64,000 nucleotides of DNA from Firmicutes bacterium HGW-Firmicutes-14 (GCA_002840275.1 PHAB01000004.1:62001-126000); one strand, 5' to 3'; shown: positions 23,674 through 33,236, numbered from the stretch's first letter. Numbers and translations: made by a program. The notes: a model not told the origin generated them from the letters alone.

Positions 23674-24829
23674 AAAACCTCTCCCTGTTTTCGTTTATAA
23701 ACCGTTCCTTTTCCTCTTCATGTTCTTTAAGAAAACTGTTAGCTAAATCAGCAGGCAGAACATTATTATAATTATCGGTATAAATAAGCCGCCTGTTATT
23801 TTTGTCAGCCTTCATTGCATCAAGAATGACATGGCCGACTTTTTTGTATTCCAGCCTGCTTTTTTCTTCCTCACTGCAGCTTGTCAGGTAATCTTTAGGG
23901 ACATCAACGCTTATGTCCCGTCCGGGTTCAAGAGAGACCGGCCCGCCGGTGTCATTGAAACCGTCAATCATCGCTTTCATGAGGATATTATATGTATTGT
24001 CCTTGTCAAACACCCTACAGGTAAAAAGGGCAGTGAAAAGGTCATTGATAAGGGTGTTCAGGACATCCCTGTCACCGTATTTCTTAAAAAACCTGATGCG
24101 GTTCCGCCAAAAATAGTAGGTAGGGAGCAGGTTTTTTTTATTGGCCGTGCCCATGTTGTGCCATACCCTGGAGGAAGCAACAGCATAGACCTTATATCCG
24201 TGACGGTTGAAGCGGAAACCCCATTCCATGTCATCCCAGTATATAAAATTGGTTTCATCCATCAACCCGCATTGTCTTATGGCATCAGCCCGCACCAGCA
24301 CAGAACAGGCAGGAACATAATCCACTTCTGCAATACCGGTTAGTACACCGTCTTTTGCTTCGGAATAATATTTCTTATTGGGCTTTACATGGGCCCTGTC
24401 CCAGTCAATCCAGGCGCCGAACTCCTGGACCAGGCCTGGCTGGGTCATAAAATACAGCTTGGATCCGGCCATCCCGGCATTCTCATTGGCCTCCATAAAA
24501 GTAACCAATTCGCCGAGGGCGCTTTTGTCCACCACCACATCATTGTCCAACAGCCAGATGTAAGAATAATCCCCCTTAAGGGCTTCCCTGATGCCGGTGT
24601 TGAACCCCCCTGATCCCCCCAGGTTCTCTGCGTTGACCAGGAGACGGACCCTGCAGCCGAACTCCTTTTCCACTGCTTCGGGGGACCCGTCAGCAGAGGC
24701 ATTGTCAACCACAAAAATGTCAATTTCGCGGTAATCCTGGTCCAGCACCGATTTTATGCAGTTTATGACATATTCTTTTTTGTTCCAGTTGCAAATAACC
24801 ACTGCTACATTGGCATTAATTTCAGTCAT
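23666..24829 (-). CDS. Glycosyltransferase family 2, GlfT2/WbbL-like
   Basis: The 387-residue protein has VAVVICNWNKKEYV, VDNASADGSP, NAENLGGSGGFNTGI and IWLLDNDVVVDKSAL, then ACSVLVRADAI and IYWDDMEWGFRFNRHGY. The NLGGSGGF run together with the WDDMEW motif is typical of rhamnosyl- and galactofuranosyltransferases such as GlfT2. With glf nearby, transfer of galactofuranose is the best guess. The last 80 residues are charged and without known motifs. GGAGAACAAAAG precedes the ATG. Confidence 0.85.
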   Translation of the reverse strand: MTEINANVAVVICNWNKKEYVINCIKSVLDQDYREIDIFVVDNASADGSPEAVEKEFGCRVRLLVNAENLGGSGGFNTGIREALKGDYSYIWLLDNDVVVDKSALGELVTFMEANENAGMAGSKLYFMTQPGLVQEFGAWIDWDRAHVKPNKKYYSEAKDGVLTGIAEVDYVPACSVLVRADAIRQCGLMDETNFIYWDDMEWGFRFNRHGYKVYAVASSRVWHNMGTANKKNLLPTYYFWRNRIRFFKKYGDRDVLNTLINDLFTALFTCRVFDKDNTYNILMKAMIDGFNDTGGPVSLEPGRDISVDVPKDYLTSCSEEEKSRLEYKKVGHVILDAMKADKNNRRLIYTDNYNNVLPADLANSFLKEHEEEKERFINENRERFYG

Positions 24830-24850
24830 CTTTTGTTCTCCGTTGGCATA

Positions 24851-25999
24851 TTAAAAAAAACTTAGATAATCATGTATTTCTTTGTAGCCATAACTGTCAA
24901 GTTGCTGTCTAATTTCAGAACTGTGAATAGATGTTATCAGAATCGGGTAGAGCGGTGGGGTTACTGCAAGCTCAGTCCCCCTGATAACCGGAAGCCCATC
25001 AAGTATTGTCCCTTCTTTGACCGGGTCATTGTCATAAACAGCTGCAATCTTGAAACCAAAATATTCAGCGGCTTCTTTAGCCGCCTGACCAGGGAGGCCG
25101 GCCCCAAATATTGCAAATACATTTTGGGTAAAAAGGTTGTCCCGCTTCAGACGATAGAACTTATTAAATATAAACCGTTTAGCCATAGTAACAGCATGGG
25201 CTTTTTCCGGTCCCATTTCTTCCGACAGGTCTATCCCTTCCTGGCAAATAGAAATGCTCTTATCTACCAGGTAATCCGGGACTCCTTTGCATAAAAAAAC
25301 ATCTTTATTTTTATTTAGGGTATTTATCGTATTCTTTAACATCATAAGACTGCCCAGCTTAGTGATATTCTGCCGGTGCCTGCGATATCGGAGCAATTTT
25401 TCGGGGATAACACCAAACCGGTAGAATTGTGATGCCCTGATAATAAAATCAGTATCAGATATGCTGGAAAACGCTGTGTCGTAGTAACCCACTTTTTCAT
25501 ATACCGCGCGCCTGGTTAAAAAACTGCTCATGGGGAAGTCCTGCATAAATATTAGATCCTGGGTTGGGTTATCTGAAACAATGCCGTCAAAAGACAGCAT
25601 GTTGGGTCGGATATAGTTCCCCTTATCGTCGATAACTACACCGTCAGTATATACCAACCCAATTGTTGAATCCCGACAACTATCATAGAAAGCGACTTCC
25701 TTTTCCAAAAGACTGGGCTCCATAATATCATCAGATCCGCAGATTATTACCAGGTCCCCTGAACTCAAATGAACCCCACGGGAAAAGGAATAAGGAATCC
25801 CCTTATTTTCCTGGTGAAACACCCGTACACTTGGCCGGTGGGCATATTCTTCTGTTATAATGCCGGTACTGTCAGTTGAGCCATCGTTTATAAGTATCAA
25901 TTCATAATCCCGATAAGTTTGGTTAAAAACACTATCAAGGGTTTCACGTATAAACTTCTCAGTATTGAAAGCAGAGATTATTATACTAACTCTCGGCAA
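24851..25999 (-). CDS. Glycosyltransferase family 2 with C-terminal Rossmann-like module
   Basis: The N-terminal GT-A domain (about 1-220) holds VSIIISAFNTEKFIRETLDS, LINDGSTDST, NKGIPYSF and LVIICGSDDIMEPSLL. After a helical linker, a separate module (about 285-382) reads FAIFGAGLPGQAAKEAAEYFGFK, AAVYDNDP, GTILDGLPVIRG and ILITSIHSSEIRQQL. That module is shared in pattern with five or six other proteins of the island. The start is TTG at 25999 with GGAGGG six bases upstream. The role of the module is unknown. Confidence 0.85.
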   Translation of the reverse strand: MPRVSIIISAFNTEKFIRETLDSVFNQTYRDYELILINDGSTDSTGIITEEYAHRPSVRVFHQENKGIPYSFSRGVHLSSGDLVIICGSDDIMEPSLLEKEVAFYDSCRDSTIGLVYTDGVVIDDKGNYIRPNMLSFDGIVSDNPTQDLIFMQDFPMSSFLTRRAVYEKVGYYDTAFSSISDTDFIIRASQFYRFGVIPEKLLRYRRHRQNITKLGSLMMLKNTINTLNKNKDVFLCKGVPDYLVDKSISICQEGIDLSEEMGPEKAHAVTMAKRFIFNKFYRLKRDNLFTQNVFAIFGAGLPGQAAKEAAEYFGFKIAAVYDNDPVKEGTILDGLPVIRGTELAVTPPLYPILITSIHSSEIRQQLDSYGYKEIHDYLSFF

Positions 26000-26044
26000 A
26001 ACTATCCCTCCAGCTATGTACCCAGCTCGATTTTGACAAAATCA

Positions 26045-27145
26045 CTATTTATAAAACTCCTTTACCTTCTGTATAACATATTTAACCTGTTCTTCAGTCA
26101 TTTCCGGGAATATGGGCAGGGAAATCAAACGGTCGGCAATATCCTGGACATACTGAAATCTCTGTCTGCAGTTCAGATGATGATAGGCTTTTTGAAAGGG
26201 CAGGGATATAGGGTAATGAATTCCTGCAGAAATACCCTGCTCCCGCAAATAACTAAGCAGTTCATCCCTCTTTTCCACTTCCAGGACATACAGATGGTAC
26301 ACACTTTCATAACCATCGGGGATATGCTGCGGTTTTGCATGACCAAAATCCTGAAATAATTTGTTATATGTAGCTGCTATGTTTCTGCGGGCATTGTTCC
26401 ACGAATCCAGGTACTTTATTTTTACGTTTAATACTGCAGCCTGGATGGTATCCAGCCGGCTGTTTGTTCCTTCTATGATATGTTCGTATTTCTCAGTTCG
26501 CCCATGGTCCGCGAGGAGCCGTATTTTTTGGCCCAATTCAGCATTATTGGTCAAAACCGCTCCGCCGTCGCCATAAGCGCCCAGGTTTTTACCGGGGAAG
26601 AAACTGTAAGTTGATACATCAGTATAAAAAGACACATCTTTTCCTTTATATTCAGCCCCATGGGCCTGAGCGGCATCCCCCACCACATGCAACCCATGCT
26701 GTTTGGCAATCTTCAGAACCTGGTCCATGTCACACGGGCAGCCATACAGGTGAACAGGAATCAATGCCTTTGTGTTTGGAGTTATAAATTCTTCAAGGGT
26801 TTCAGCATTAATGGTATATGTATTCCTGTCTATATCGCAGAAAACCACATCTGCTCCTGCCATAGAGATTGCTTCAGTGGTAGCTATGAAAGTGTTTGGT
26901 ACAGTGATTACCTCATCTCCCAGGCCTACACCCAGGGTTTTTAACGCAAGATATATCGCATCTGTCCCATTACTGACCGCTATACAATAATCGGCACTGC
27001 AGAAATCTGCAAATAATCTTTCGAATTCTTTTACCTGTTGCCCCTTGATAAAGTTAGCTGTAGTCAATACCTGTTCGATAGACTCATCAATTTCTTCCTT
27101 AAGCAAACGATATTGAATCTTTAGGTCAACTAATGGAATCTGCAT
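26045..27145 (-). CDS. DegT/DnrJ/EryC1 aminotransferase (WlbC/WbpE-like)
   Basis: A PLP-dependent sugar aminotransferase of normal length (about 366). Visible motifs are IPLVDLKIQYR at the N-terminus, AVSNGTDAIYLALK, VITVPNTFIATTEAI, VVGDAAQAHGAEYKG and the PLP lysine in SFFPGKNLGAYGDGG. ATG 27145 follows GGAG by eight bases. The gene directly follows a hexapeptide acetyltransferase and a Gfo/Idh dehydrogenase, which is the known trio for 3-amino or 2,3-diamino sugars (WlbABC, WbpBDE). The 3-keto substrate is inferred from these neighbours. Confidence 0.88.
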   Translation of the reverse strand: MQIPLVDLKIQYRLLKEEIDESIEQVLTTANFIKGQQVKEFERLFADFCSADYCIAVSNGTDAIYLALKTLGVGLGDEVITVPNTFIATTEAISMAGADVVFCDIDRNTYTINAETLEEFITPNTKALIPVHLYGCPCDMDQVLKIAKQHGLHVVGDAAQAHGAEYKGKDVSFYTDVSTYSFFPGKNLGAYGDGGAVLTNNAELGQKIRLLADHGRTEKYEHIIEGTNSRLDTIQAAVLNVKIKYLDSWNNARRNIAATYNKLFQDFGHAKPQHIPDGYESVYHLYVLEVEKRDELLSYLREQGISAGIHYPISLPFQKAYHHLNCRQRFQYVQDIADRLISLPIFPEMTEEQVKYVIQKVKEFYK

Positions 27146-27150
27146 CGGTT

Positions 27151-27789
27151 TCACTCCATTTCGTAAGGATGCGCTGTCAATCCAGTCTTACAGGTTAACT
27201 CCGATACTTTCTTTAGAGTTTTAGCTGGGTTTCCGCTGACAGCGGTAAAAGGCTCCACATCTTTTGCAACAACAGAACCTGCACCGACTAACGCACCCTC
27301 TCCAATTCTTATATGAGGGAGAATAGTTGCATTTGCCCCTATGATGGCTTTTTCACCTATTACTGGCCCCCTAAGGCAATCCTTAACCTTGGGGCACAGT
27401 GGATGAATCGCATTGGTCAGAGCAGCCTTTGGCCCAATCCAGCAACCCCTTTTAAGATGCGTATATTCAGGTATGAAGGCCTGGGAATGAATCCGTACAC
27501 CTTCTTCAATCTGCACATGATGTTCCACTACAGAATGAGTCCCGATACTGACATTGTCACCTATCAGGCAGTTTTCCCTGACCATAGCCCCGTGCCCGGT
27601 TGAAAAACCGTGCCCTATAACATTCCCCGCATAGATTACCGTATGTGACCTGATTACCGAATTATCGCCTATGACAGTCTTAAGTTCACCAGGCTCCGTT
27701 CCGGCAGGGGGCTCCCCAATAATCACAAAATCACCAACTACAATGTTTTTTCCTAGATTAACATTAGAATATACTTTAAATGTAGACAT
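27151..27789 (-). CDS. Left-handed beta-helix acyltransferase (WlbB/WbpD-like)
   Basis: The 212-residue protein is made of hexapeptide repeats (VYSNVNLGKNIVVGDFVIIG, then IGDNVSIGTHSVVEHHVQI and IIGANATILPHIRIGEGALVGAGSVVAKDV), the fold of acetyl-CoA-dependent sugar N-acetyltransferases. It would acetylate the amine put on by the next gene product. Its start overlaps the stop of the dehydrogenase gene (TAATG). Other acyl donors cannot be excluded. Confidence 0.87.
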   Translation of the reverse strand: MSTFKVYSNVNLGKNIVVGDFVIIGEPPAGTEPGELKTVIGDNSVIRSHTVIYAGNVIGHGFSTGHGAMVRENCLIGDNVSIGTHSVVEHHVQIEEGVRIHSQAFIPEYTHLKRGCWIGPKAALTNAIHPLCPKVKDCLRGPVIGEKAIIGANATILPHIRIGEGALVGAGSVVAKDVEPFTAVSGNPAKTLKKVSELTCKTGLTAHPYEME

Positions 27790-28865
27790 TAAGCCCTAAC
27801 CCCTCGTCTCCTTAACATCAGCTCTTCTATATCACTGTCTTTCCTGAGAGGAAGCTTGACCTCCTGCCCGGAAATTGCTGATTGATGAATAGCCAGAATC
27901 AGTTCAAGAGACTTCCTCCCTTCAAATCCATCCGTATATGGTTTTGCCCGGCCCAATAACACATCAATTACATTCTGGAAATACTCTAGATGACCGAAAC
28001 CATAAACATCGGGGGGGTTAGTGGAGTTGCTGCAGTAAATCTCGTCATCGGTGGTGTAATCTTCAAAATTCCAGGTTTCCATCTTGTTTACTGCAAAACC
28101 GCCGATTTTTACAGAGCCTTTATCACCGAGAATAATCAGGGATCCTTCCAGGTTTTTCTGGAAGACACAGGTAGTGGCTTCAATAACTCCCATCGCACCG
28201 TTTTTAAATCTGAGAATTGCTACAGCCGTATCTTCTGTCTCAATGTTGTGATTGAGAGTAGCTGTATAGGCTTTGACAGTTTCCACCTCACCCAGCATCC
28301 ATTGGAGGAGGTCTACATGATGGCTGGCCTGGTTCATAAGGACCCCACCGTCAAACATCCAGGTCCCGTGCCACTCATCCTGGTCGTAATATGACTGGGG
28401 TCTTGCCCACCTGACTGTAACATTACCCATAAACAGCCTTCCAAAACGTCCTTCTTCCAGGGCCTGCCTTGCTACTTTTACAGGGGAGTTAAGCCTGTTT
28501 TGCTTTATTACAAATAACTTTACTCCTTCTTTTTTACAGGTGTTTATCAATTCATCAGCCTCTGTCAAAGTAAGAGCCATGGGTTTTTCAACTACCACGT
28601 GTTTCCCGGCTCTGGCCGCTTCAATTCCCATCTCAGGGTGCAAACCACTGGGGGTGCAGATATGTACAACGTCTATATCATCACGTCTCAACATTTCCTG
28701 ATAATCAGTATAGCAATCTATTTCATATCTATCAGCATATTCCTGGGCTTTTTCCGGTTGGGTGTCACATATGGCAACCAACTTGGCTTCCGGGATTTCT
28801 TCAACCAGAAGCTTAATATGTTTTTTAGCAATTCTGCCACAACCAACCAGGGCAAAGTTGAGCAT
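27789..28865 (-). CDS. Gfo/Idh/MocA-family sugar dehydrogenase (WlbA/WbpB-like)
   Basis: The NAD-binding N-terminal domain starts NFALVGCGRIAKKHIKLL and contains VHICTPSGLHPEMGIEAARAGKHVVVEKPMALT, the EKP motif of the family. The C-terminal domain (about 130-350) has GTWMFDGGVLMNQASHHVDLLQWMLGE. In WlbA/WbpB such an enzyme oxidises C3 of a UDP-sugar acid. The start overlaps the stop of the glycosyltransferase before it (TAATG). A run of seven C lies within the coding strand near 28011-28017. Confidence 0.88.
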   Translation of the reverse strand: MLNFALVGCGRIAKKHIKLLVEEIPEAKLVAICDTQPEKAQEYADRYEIDCYTDYQEMLRRDDIDVVHICTPSGLHPEMGIEAARAGKHVVVEKPMALTLTEADELINTCKKEGVKLFVIKQNRLNSPVKVARQALEEGRFGRLFMGNVTVRWARPQSYYDQDEWHGTWMFDGGVLMNQASHHVDLLQWMLGEVETVKAYTATLNHNIETEDTAVAILRFKNGAMGVIEATTCVFQKNLEGSLIILGDKGSVKIGGFAVNKMETWNFEDYTTDDEIYCSNSTNPPDVYGFGHLEYFQNVIDVLLGRAKPYTDGFEGRKSLELILAIHQSAISGQEVKLPLRKDSDIEELMLRRRGVRA

Positions 28866-30010
28866 TAGCTTGTCCCCCTCTCCATTACAACCTGGCGATA
28901 AATCTTATCCATCTCCCTGCAATATGCATTATATGAGTACTTTTCAGAGGCTTTTCGTATTTCATCCCGATTGTACAGGTGGAATGTCGTTAACATTTGC
29001 AGGATGCCCTGCGCTAAGGAACCGCTATCCTTTGGGTCAACCACAATTCCCAGTTGTTCATTAACCTCATCCCGGGCATATCCAACCCGGGTAGATATAA
29101 CCGGCAGCCCGCATGCCATAGCTTCAAGCAATACACAGCCACCTGTTTCGTAGTCACTGCTCATGATAAAAAAATCAGATTCCCTCATCAGGTCTGCTAT
29201 TTCGGTCTTTTTTTTATAACCGTGAAATTCACAAAATCCAAATACCCCCAGTCTTTTTGACATTTCAGCATAATAATCCTTTGTTTCCCCGTCACCAATG
29301 ATATATAATTTAAAATTATTAAGTTTATCTTTAATAAGGGATAGTGCCTCAAACAGGTATTTTAAACCTTTTATATGGTCTGTCCGCATATTGGCCACAA
29401 TTACTGCATTGATGCTATTGTTATAATTTACTTTTTTTTCTCCCGGGTAAAAAACATCATGATTCACCACATTGGGAAGCACTTTATAATTTCCTGCAAG
29501 GTTTGCACTAACAAGCTCCTCCTTTAATAAGTTGCTTATTGCAATTACGCAGCTAGCTTGTTTGACAGCTTCCGGTATCAACGCTTTTCTTAAAGGGGTC
29601 CGCATAATCAGGCCAGGACGGGAATGTTCAGTAATGATATAGGGGATTTTGAATCTACGGCTCAGTATTTGTGCGGCAATACCACTGGGATAAGACAGAT
29701 GGGCATGGATTATGTGGGGTTTAAACCCGTCCTTCAGGATCAGTTCGTAGCTTAAAACTGCGTTGAGTGTATAATAATGATTTGATTTGGCGGGATTTCC
29801 GAGAATTTTAAGGTAAGTCCTATAAGTTACAACATTATCTTCGTTTTGTTTTATGAAATGAAATTCTTCCTGCCCTGATATAAATGTCTGCGGAAACAGA
29901 ACCCTTATTTGGTGAATATCCTTACATGCCTGAATTTGCTCCCTGATAAAGATTCCTTTGGTAGGGTCTTGTCCGTCTGAATAATAACCTGGGATTACCA
30001 GAACATTCAT
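28865..30010 (-). CDS. Glycosyltransferase family 4
   Basis: It has the GT-B fold. The N-terminal domain contains VLVIPGYYSDGQDPTKGIF and HAHLSYPSGIAAQIL; the C-terminal domain has VANMRTDHIKGLKYLFEAL, LYIIGDGE and the E-x7-E motif SDYETGGCVLLEAMACGLPVI. ATG 30010 overlaps the previous stop by ATGA. The 381-residue length is normal. The sugar donor is not known. Confidence 0.9.
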   Translation of the reverse strand: MNVLVIPGYYSDGQDPTKGIFIREQIQACKDIHQIRVLFPQTFISGQEEFHFIKQNEDNVVTYRTYLKILGNPAKSNHYYTLNAVLSYELILKDGFKPHIIHAHLSYPSGIAAQILSRRFKIPYIITEHSRPGLIMRTPLRKALIPEAVKQASCVIAISNLLKEELVSANLAGNYKVLPNVVNHDVFYPGEKKVNYNNSINAVIVANMRTDHIKGLKYLFEALSLIKDKLNNFKLYIIGDGETKDYYAEMSKRLGVFGFCEFHGYKKKTEIADLMRESDFFIMSSDYETGGCVLLEAMACGLPVISTRVGYARDEVNEQLGIVVDPKDSGSLAQGILQMLTTFHLYNRDEIRKASEKYSYNAYCREMDKIYRQVVMERGTS

Positions 30011-30540
30011 TCCATCCCGACCCCTTCTCCGTAAAGTCTTATCCATATGGTCCCAGCCGTTTCGTCATCTATATCCTCGAACAGATTGATAATCTGAAAA
30101 TCTGCATTGGCTGCCGATTTTATGTCTCCCAGCATTTTGACTATTTCTTTACCGTATATCACCGAGCCGACCAGCACTGCCTCTGGTTCAAGTTTAAGAA
30201 TTTCACCCGGTGGGTATATCCTATAACCGTTAAGGAGGGTGTTCCATTTATTTTCTTTGGAATCAAGCAGCCCAACAATATTATAGTTGTCAATAAACAA
30301 CAGTAATTTTTGAGCAAACTCCCCGGCGCCATAAATGAGCAACCGGTCTTTTTTATGCACTCCTAATATAGCAAGAATATCCTCCGGTTCTTTTTCTTTA
30401 TTCTTAGTACTTTTTCGTGTAATTTGATAGCACTGGGCCGATTCATTCCTGCCTGTAAATTCAAGCTCCATATTATTTAATATTTTGTCCAAATCATTTT
30501 CCAGGTTTGGCAAATAAAACACCTCTGTCCGGGAATCCAT
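30007..30540 (-). CDS. Stand-alone Rossmann-like module protein
   Basis: This 177-residue protein of unknown function is mainly one module (about 62-165) with LLIYGAGEFAQKLLLFID, IVGLLDSKENKW, GYRIYPPGEIL and AVLVGSVIYGKEIVKML. This is the same pattern as the C-terminal part of several transferases and radical SAM proteins nearby. The first 55 residues are charged and variable. No strong ribosome site is seen before ATG 30540. The gene is coupled by ATGA to the GT4 gene downstream. Confidence 0.6.
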   Translation of the reverse strand: MDSRTEVFYLPNLENDLDKILNNMELEFTGRNESAQCYQITRKSTKNKEKEPEDILAILGVHKKDRLLIYGAGEFAQKLLLFIDNYNIVGLLDSKENKWNTLLNGYRIYPPGEILKLEPEAVLVGSVIYGKEIVKMLGDIKSAANADFQIINLFEDIDDETAGTIWIRLYGEGVGME

Positions 30541-30554
30541 TAATAAAGAATTTT

Positions 30555-31316
30555 CTATCTGATCTTTATATCATAATACTTCATTATTTTTTCTTTGAAT
30601 CCGAGGTCCCTTGCCAAATCCCGGACAGCCAGTAAAAATTTATTATCATATATTTTTTCGGCCTCCGCCTGGACTTGGCCAAAATACCTGGTAGAAAGCT
30701 GTTTTTCACTCAGGAAAAAATAAGACAATGTTTTATCAATATAGACAAAACGCAGGTTGTTCTTCAGGGCCCGAACCCAGTATTCCAGGTCCATGGCAAA
30801 CCTGAAGTCTTCATTATAATAACCAATTTTTTTAGCAGTACATTTATTGAAAAAGACGGATGGGTGAGGTATGTAGCAGCCTATTATATAGAGCAGGAAC
30901 AACTTGATAACAGTGGGTTTGCTAACACTGAGGATTTTGATGTTATTTACAAATTCGCAGTTGCCTACTACAAAATCCGGTTCTCCATTTGCGATAAAGG
31001 CTTTTTCCACTGCGGCCAAGGCACCCTCGGCGTATTGGTCATCAGAGTTCAGAAAACCTATTATATCTCCGCCTGCCAGCCGCCAACCCTTGTTAAATGC
31101 CTCAGTCATATTCCTGTCCTGTTCGGAAATCACTTTAAATATATTTGAAAATTCCTTTTGATACTGTTCAACTACCGTTAAAGTGGAATCGGTCGATTTC
31201 CCGTCCACAATTATGTATTCGAGGTCAGGGTAGTTCTGTGATAATACGCTCTCAATAGTTTTGCCTATCGTTTTTTCACTGTTTTTACATACAGTTATAA
31301 TCGATATCTTGTGCAT
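30555..31316 (-). CDS. Glycosyltransferase family 2
   Basis: The GT-A fold shows ISIITVCKNSEKTIGKTIES, YIIVDGKSTDST, ISEQDRNMTEAFNKGWRLAGGDIIGFLNSDDQYAEGAL and then a conserved HPSVFFNK stretch. It is of the WcaA type that transfers to a polysaccharide or lipid acceptor. ATG 31316 follows AAGGGTG by six bases and is preferred to the reading from 31325. The 253-residue length is normal. Confidence 0.9.
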   Translation of the reverse strand: MHKISIITVCKNSEKTIGKTIESVLSQNYPDLEYIIVDGKSTDSTLTVVEQYQKEFSNIFKVISEQDRNMTEAFNKGWRLAGGDIIGFLNSDDQYAEGALAAVEKAFIANGEPDFVVGNCEFVNNIKILSVSKPTVIKLFLLYIIGCYIPHPSVFFNKCTAKKIGYYNEDFRFAMDLEYWVRALKNNLRFVYIDKTLSYFFLSEKQLSTRYFGQVQAEAEKIYDNKFLLAVRDLARDLGFKEKIMKYYDIKIR

Positions 31317-31339
31317 CAAATTCACCCTTAATAGTTTGG

Positions 31340-31825
31340 TTAAAGATCAAAAACCAAGTCATCGAAGGATACAGTTTTGGTGTTCTGAGAAATTTTACCT
31401 GCCAACTGCCGGTCGATGGCTTCCCTGGCATAAAACGGGGTGATTATTATGACATTCAGGTCAGGGTAATTCACTAGGTCATCAATGGTGACAATTTTTA
31501 CTCCGTTGTAGTTGTCCTGTATGAACTTCCCCTGGTCAATAAAACACCGGACATTTAGGTCATTACAACTGCTAAGCTCCTCAAACAGTCTTTCTCCAAT
31601 TTCGCCTAAACCGTAAATGCCTACTTCTCGATAACCCTTGTCCACCAAAAGTTTACAGAGGATTCGGCCCCGGTTTTTTGCGGATATCCATACATTATAA
31701 ATCTGGTAATAATTTTTAAAGGTATCCCTCGTTTGTTCGGCTTTATGCAGATTCTTTTTTAGATAACAGTTAATGTATATTAACAACAGCACTGCAATAC
31801 CCAGTAATAACGCCAATATTGCCAA
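31340..31825 (-). CDS. Membrane-anchored Rossmann-like module protein
   Basis: The 161-residue protein starts with a strongly hydrophobic helix (residues 2-20), then a short helical linker and a module (about 58-155) with VGIYGLGEIGERLFEEL, VRCFIDQGKF, NGVKIVTIDDLV and VIIITPFYAREAIDRQL. It has the same module as the gene at 30007-30540 but with a membrane anchor. TTG at 31825 follows GGGGG by about eleven bases. The function is unknown. Confidence 0.58.
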   Translation of the reverse strand: MAILALLLGIAVLLLIYINCYLKKNLHKAEQTRDTFKNYYQIYNVWISAKNRGRILCKLLVDKGYREVGIYGLGEIGERLFEELSSCNDLNVRCFIDQGKFIQDNYNGVKIVTIDDLVNYPDLNVIIITPFYAREAIDRQLAGKISQNTKTVSFDDLVFDL

Positions 31826-32046
31826 AGCTAAGATTCCCCCTCTTTTTCCCGCCGGTGGTTTTCTGTAACACCTATAAAAACAATCCTATTCAGGATTTTA
31901 TTATTATCTGCCGATTAATTTCATATGGGTTTGCTCAGATTTTTGTTATTTAGTCGTACTAAAGAATTCTCCACCAGGATGCTGAAACCCTCTTTCATTC
32001 CAATATTGAAAGTATCATGGTTAGTTTTCAATATGTCACCTATTTA
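31826..32046 (-). other. Intergenic gap with a weak hairpin
   Basis: This stretch of 221 bases has no gene. On the minus strand AATCCT and AGGATT form a six-bp hairpin with a four-base loop followed by TGTTTTTA, a weak terminator-like element about 150 bases past the glycosyltransferase stop. A promoter for the genes downstream may be here but no box pair is convincing. Confidence 0.35.
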
Positions 32047-33219
32047 CTAGCCAAAAACCTGCTTAGAAATTAACACAATATCGGAAAACCTGCGGGCAAA
32101 GTTTTCTACAAAACTGGCCGCTTTTTCTTTTGCTTGTGCTTCACGTTCAATATTTGGGCCGGGTGCCTCGGCATGCCAGACCTCTGTTATTTTCTTTGCT
32201 AAATCAGCTGCATCCGTTCTGTTAAAGTAAAAACTATGATCAGGATTTTGTTCAATATTCACGGGTAAATCAGAAAGTATCATGGTTTTGCCAAGCACTC
32301 TGCAGTCCTCAACTACGGTGCTCCATCCCTCAAACAAGGATGGTTGAACAACGGCAGCGCTCCGTCGGATTAATTGGACTTGGTTTTCCCGTGGAATCAA
32401 ACCAAGGATATGAACCAGATCTTCTATGTTAAGCTCCTTGAGATATCTTTTCAGGTCGTCAAAATATGCAGCTGCTCTATAATCACTTGTTGACCCGGTG
32501 CAGACAAGATAAACATCCCTCCCCTGCCTGCGAAGAATCGCTATTGATTCAAATAACCGCTTATGATTTTTGTGGATCCAGAACTGATTACAACATATGA
32601 GGAATTTGTCAGGTAACTGATAAAATTCCTGTATGGATACCGGATTGCCTTCATACCATTGTTCCTGGGGGAAAGCGTAAAAAGGCAATACCTTAGTGAC
32701 AGCACAAGAATTGGGATAGAACTGCCTGTAATCCTTTTCTGCATCATAACTGCTCAGCACTACCATTCGTGCCTCGTCGGCAATTCTGGCAAACCTGGTT
32801 TCTCTGGCGATATATTCTTCCTTTGAAAAAAACTCAGGTAAATGCCGGTGTTGGAAATCAGGTATCCATGAAGCAGCTGGCCGATGAGGGTATACATTTG
32901 AAAGAATTGGGTAACAAAAATCGATATGTTGATAAAGTTCATCATATGATGAGAATTGAATCAATGGCTGCCCGTTTACTTTTTGTTTGGCCGCGGAGAT
33001 ATCATCGCCAACATAAAAAATACCGTCATATAAATGCACAAAATGGCTATGAAGGTCATAAAATTCCAGTGTTCTGTCCGATACAACCATATAAAGTTGA
33101 GGCCTTTCAACCCGTGGCAAAGAGTTGATAGCTTTTATCAATAACTCGATATACGAAACTCCACCCAGCCAAAACTTTGAACCTATAATGGGTATCGCTA
33201 CACAAAGGTCATTTATCAT
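32047..33219 (-). CDS. Glycosyltransferase family 4
   Basis: The N-terminal half contains GSKFWLGGVSYIELLIKAIN. The C-terminal half contains FLICCNQFWIHKNHKRLFESI, YLVCTGSTSDYR, HILGLIPRENQVQLIRRSA and the E-x7-E motif FEGWSTVVEDCRVLGKTMILSD. This is the retaining GT-B type. The length is 390 residues. A gap of about 220 bases follows it. Confidence 0.87.
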   Translation of the reverse strand: MINDLCVAIPIIGSKFWLGGVSYIELLIKAINSLPRVERPQLYMVVSDRTLEFYDLHSHFVHLYDGIFYVGDDISAAKQKVNGQPLIQFSSYDELYQHIDFCYPILSNVYPHRPAASWIPDFQHRHLPEFFSKEEYIARETRFARIADEARMVVLSSYDAEKDYRQFYPNSCAVTKVLPFYAFPQEQWYEGNPVSIQEFYQLPDKFLICCNQFWIHKNHKRLFESIAILRRQGRDVYLVCTGSTSDYRAAAYFDDLKRYLKELNIEDLVHILGLIPRENQVQLIRRSAAVVQPSLFEGWSTVVEDCRVLGKTMILSDLPVNIEQNPDHSFYFNRTDAADLAKKITEVWHAEAPGPNIEREAQAKEKAASFVENFARRFSDIVLISKQVFG

Positions 33220-33236
33220 CTTAAACTCCTTTATTT

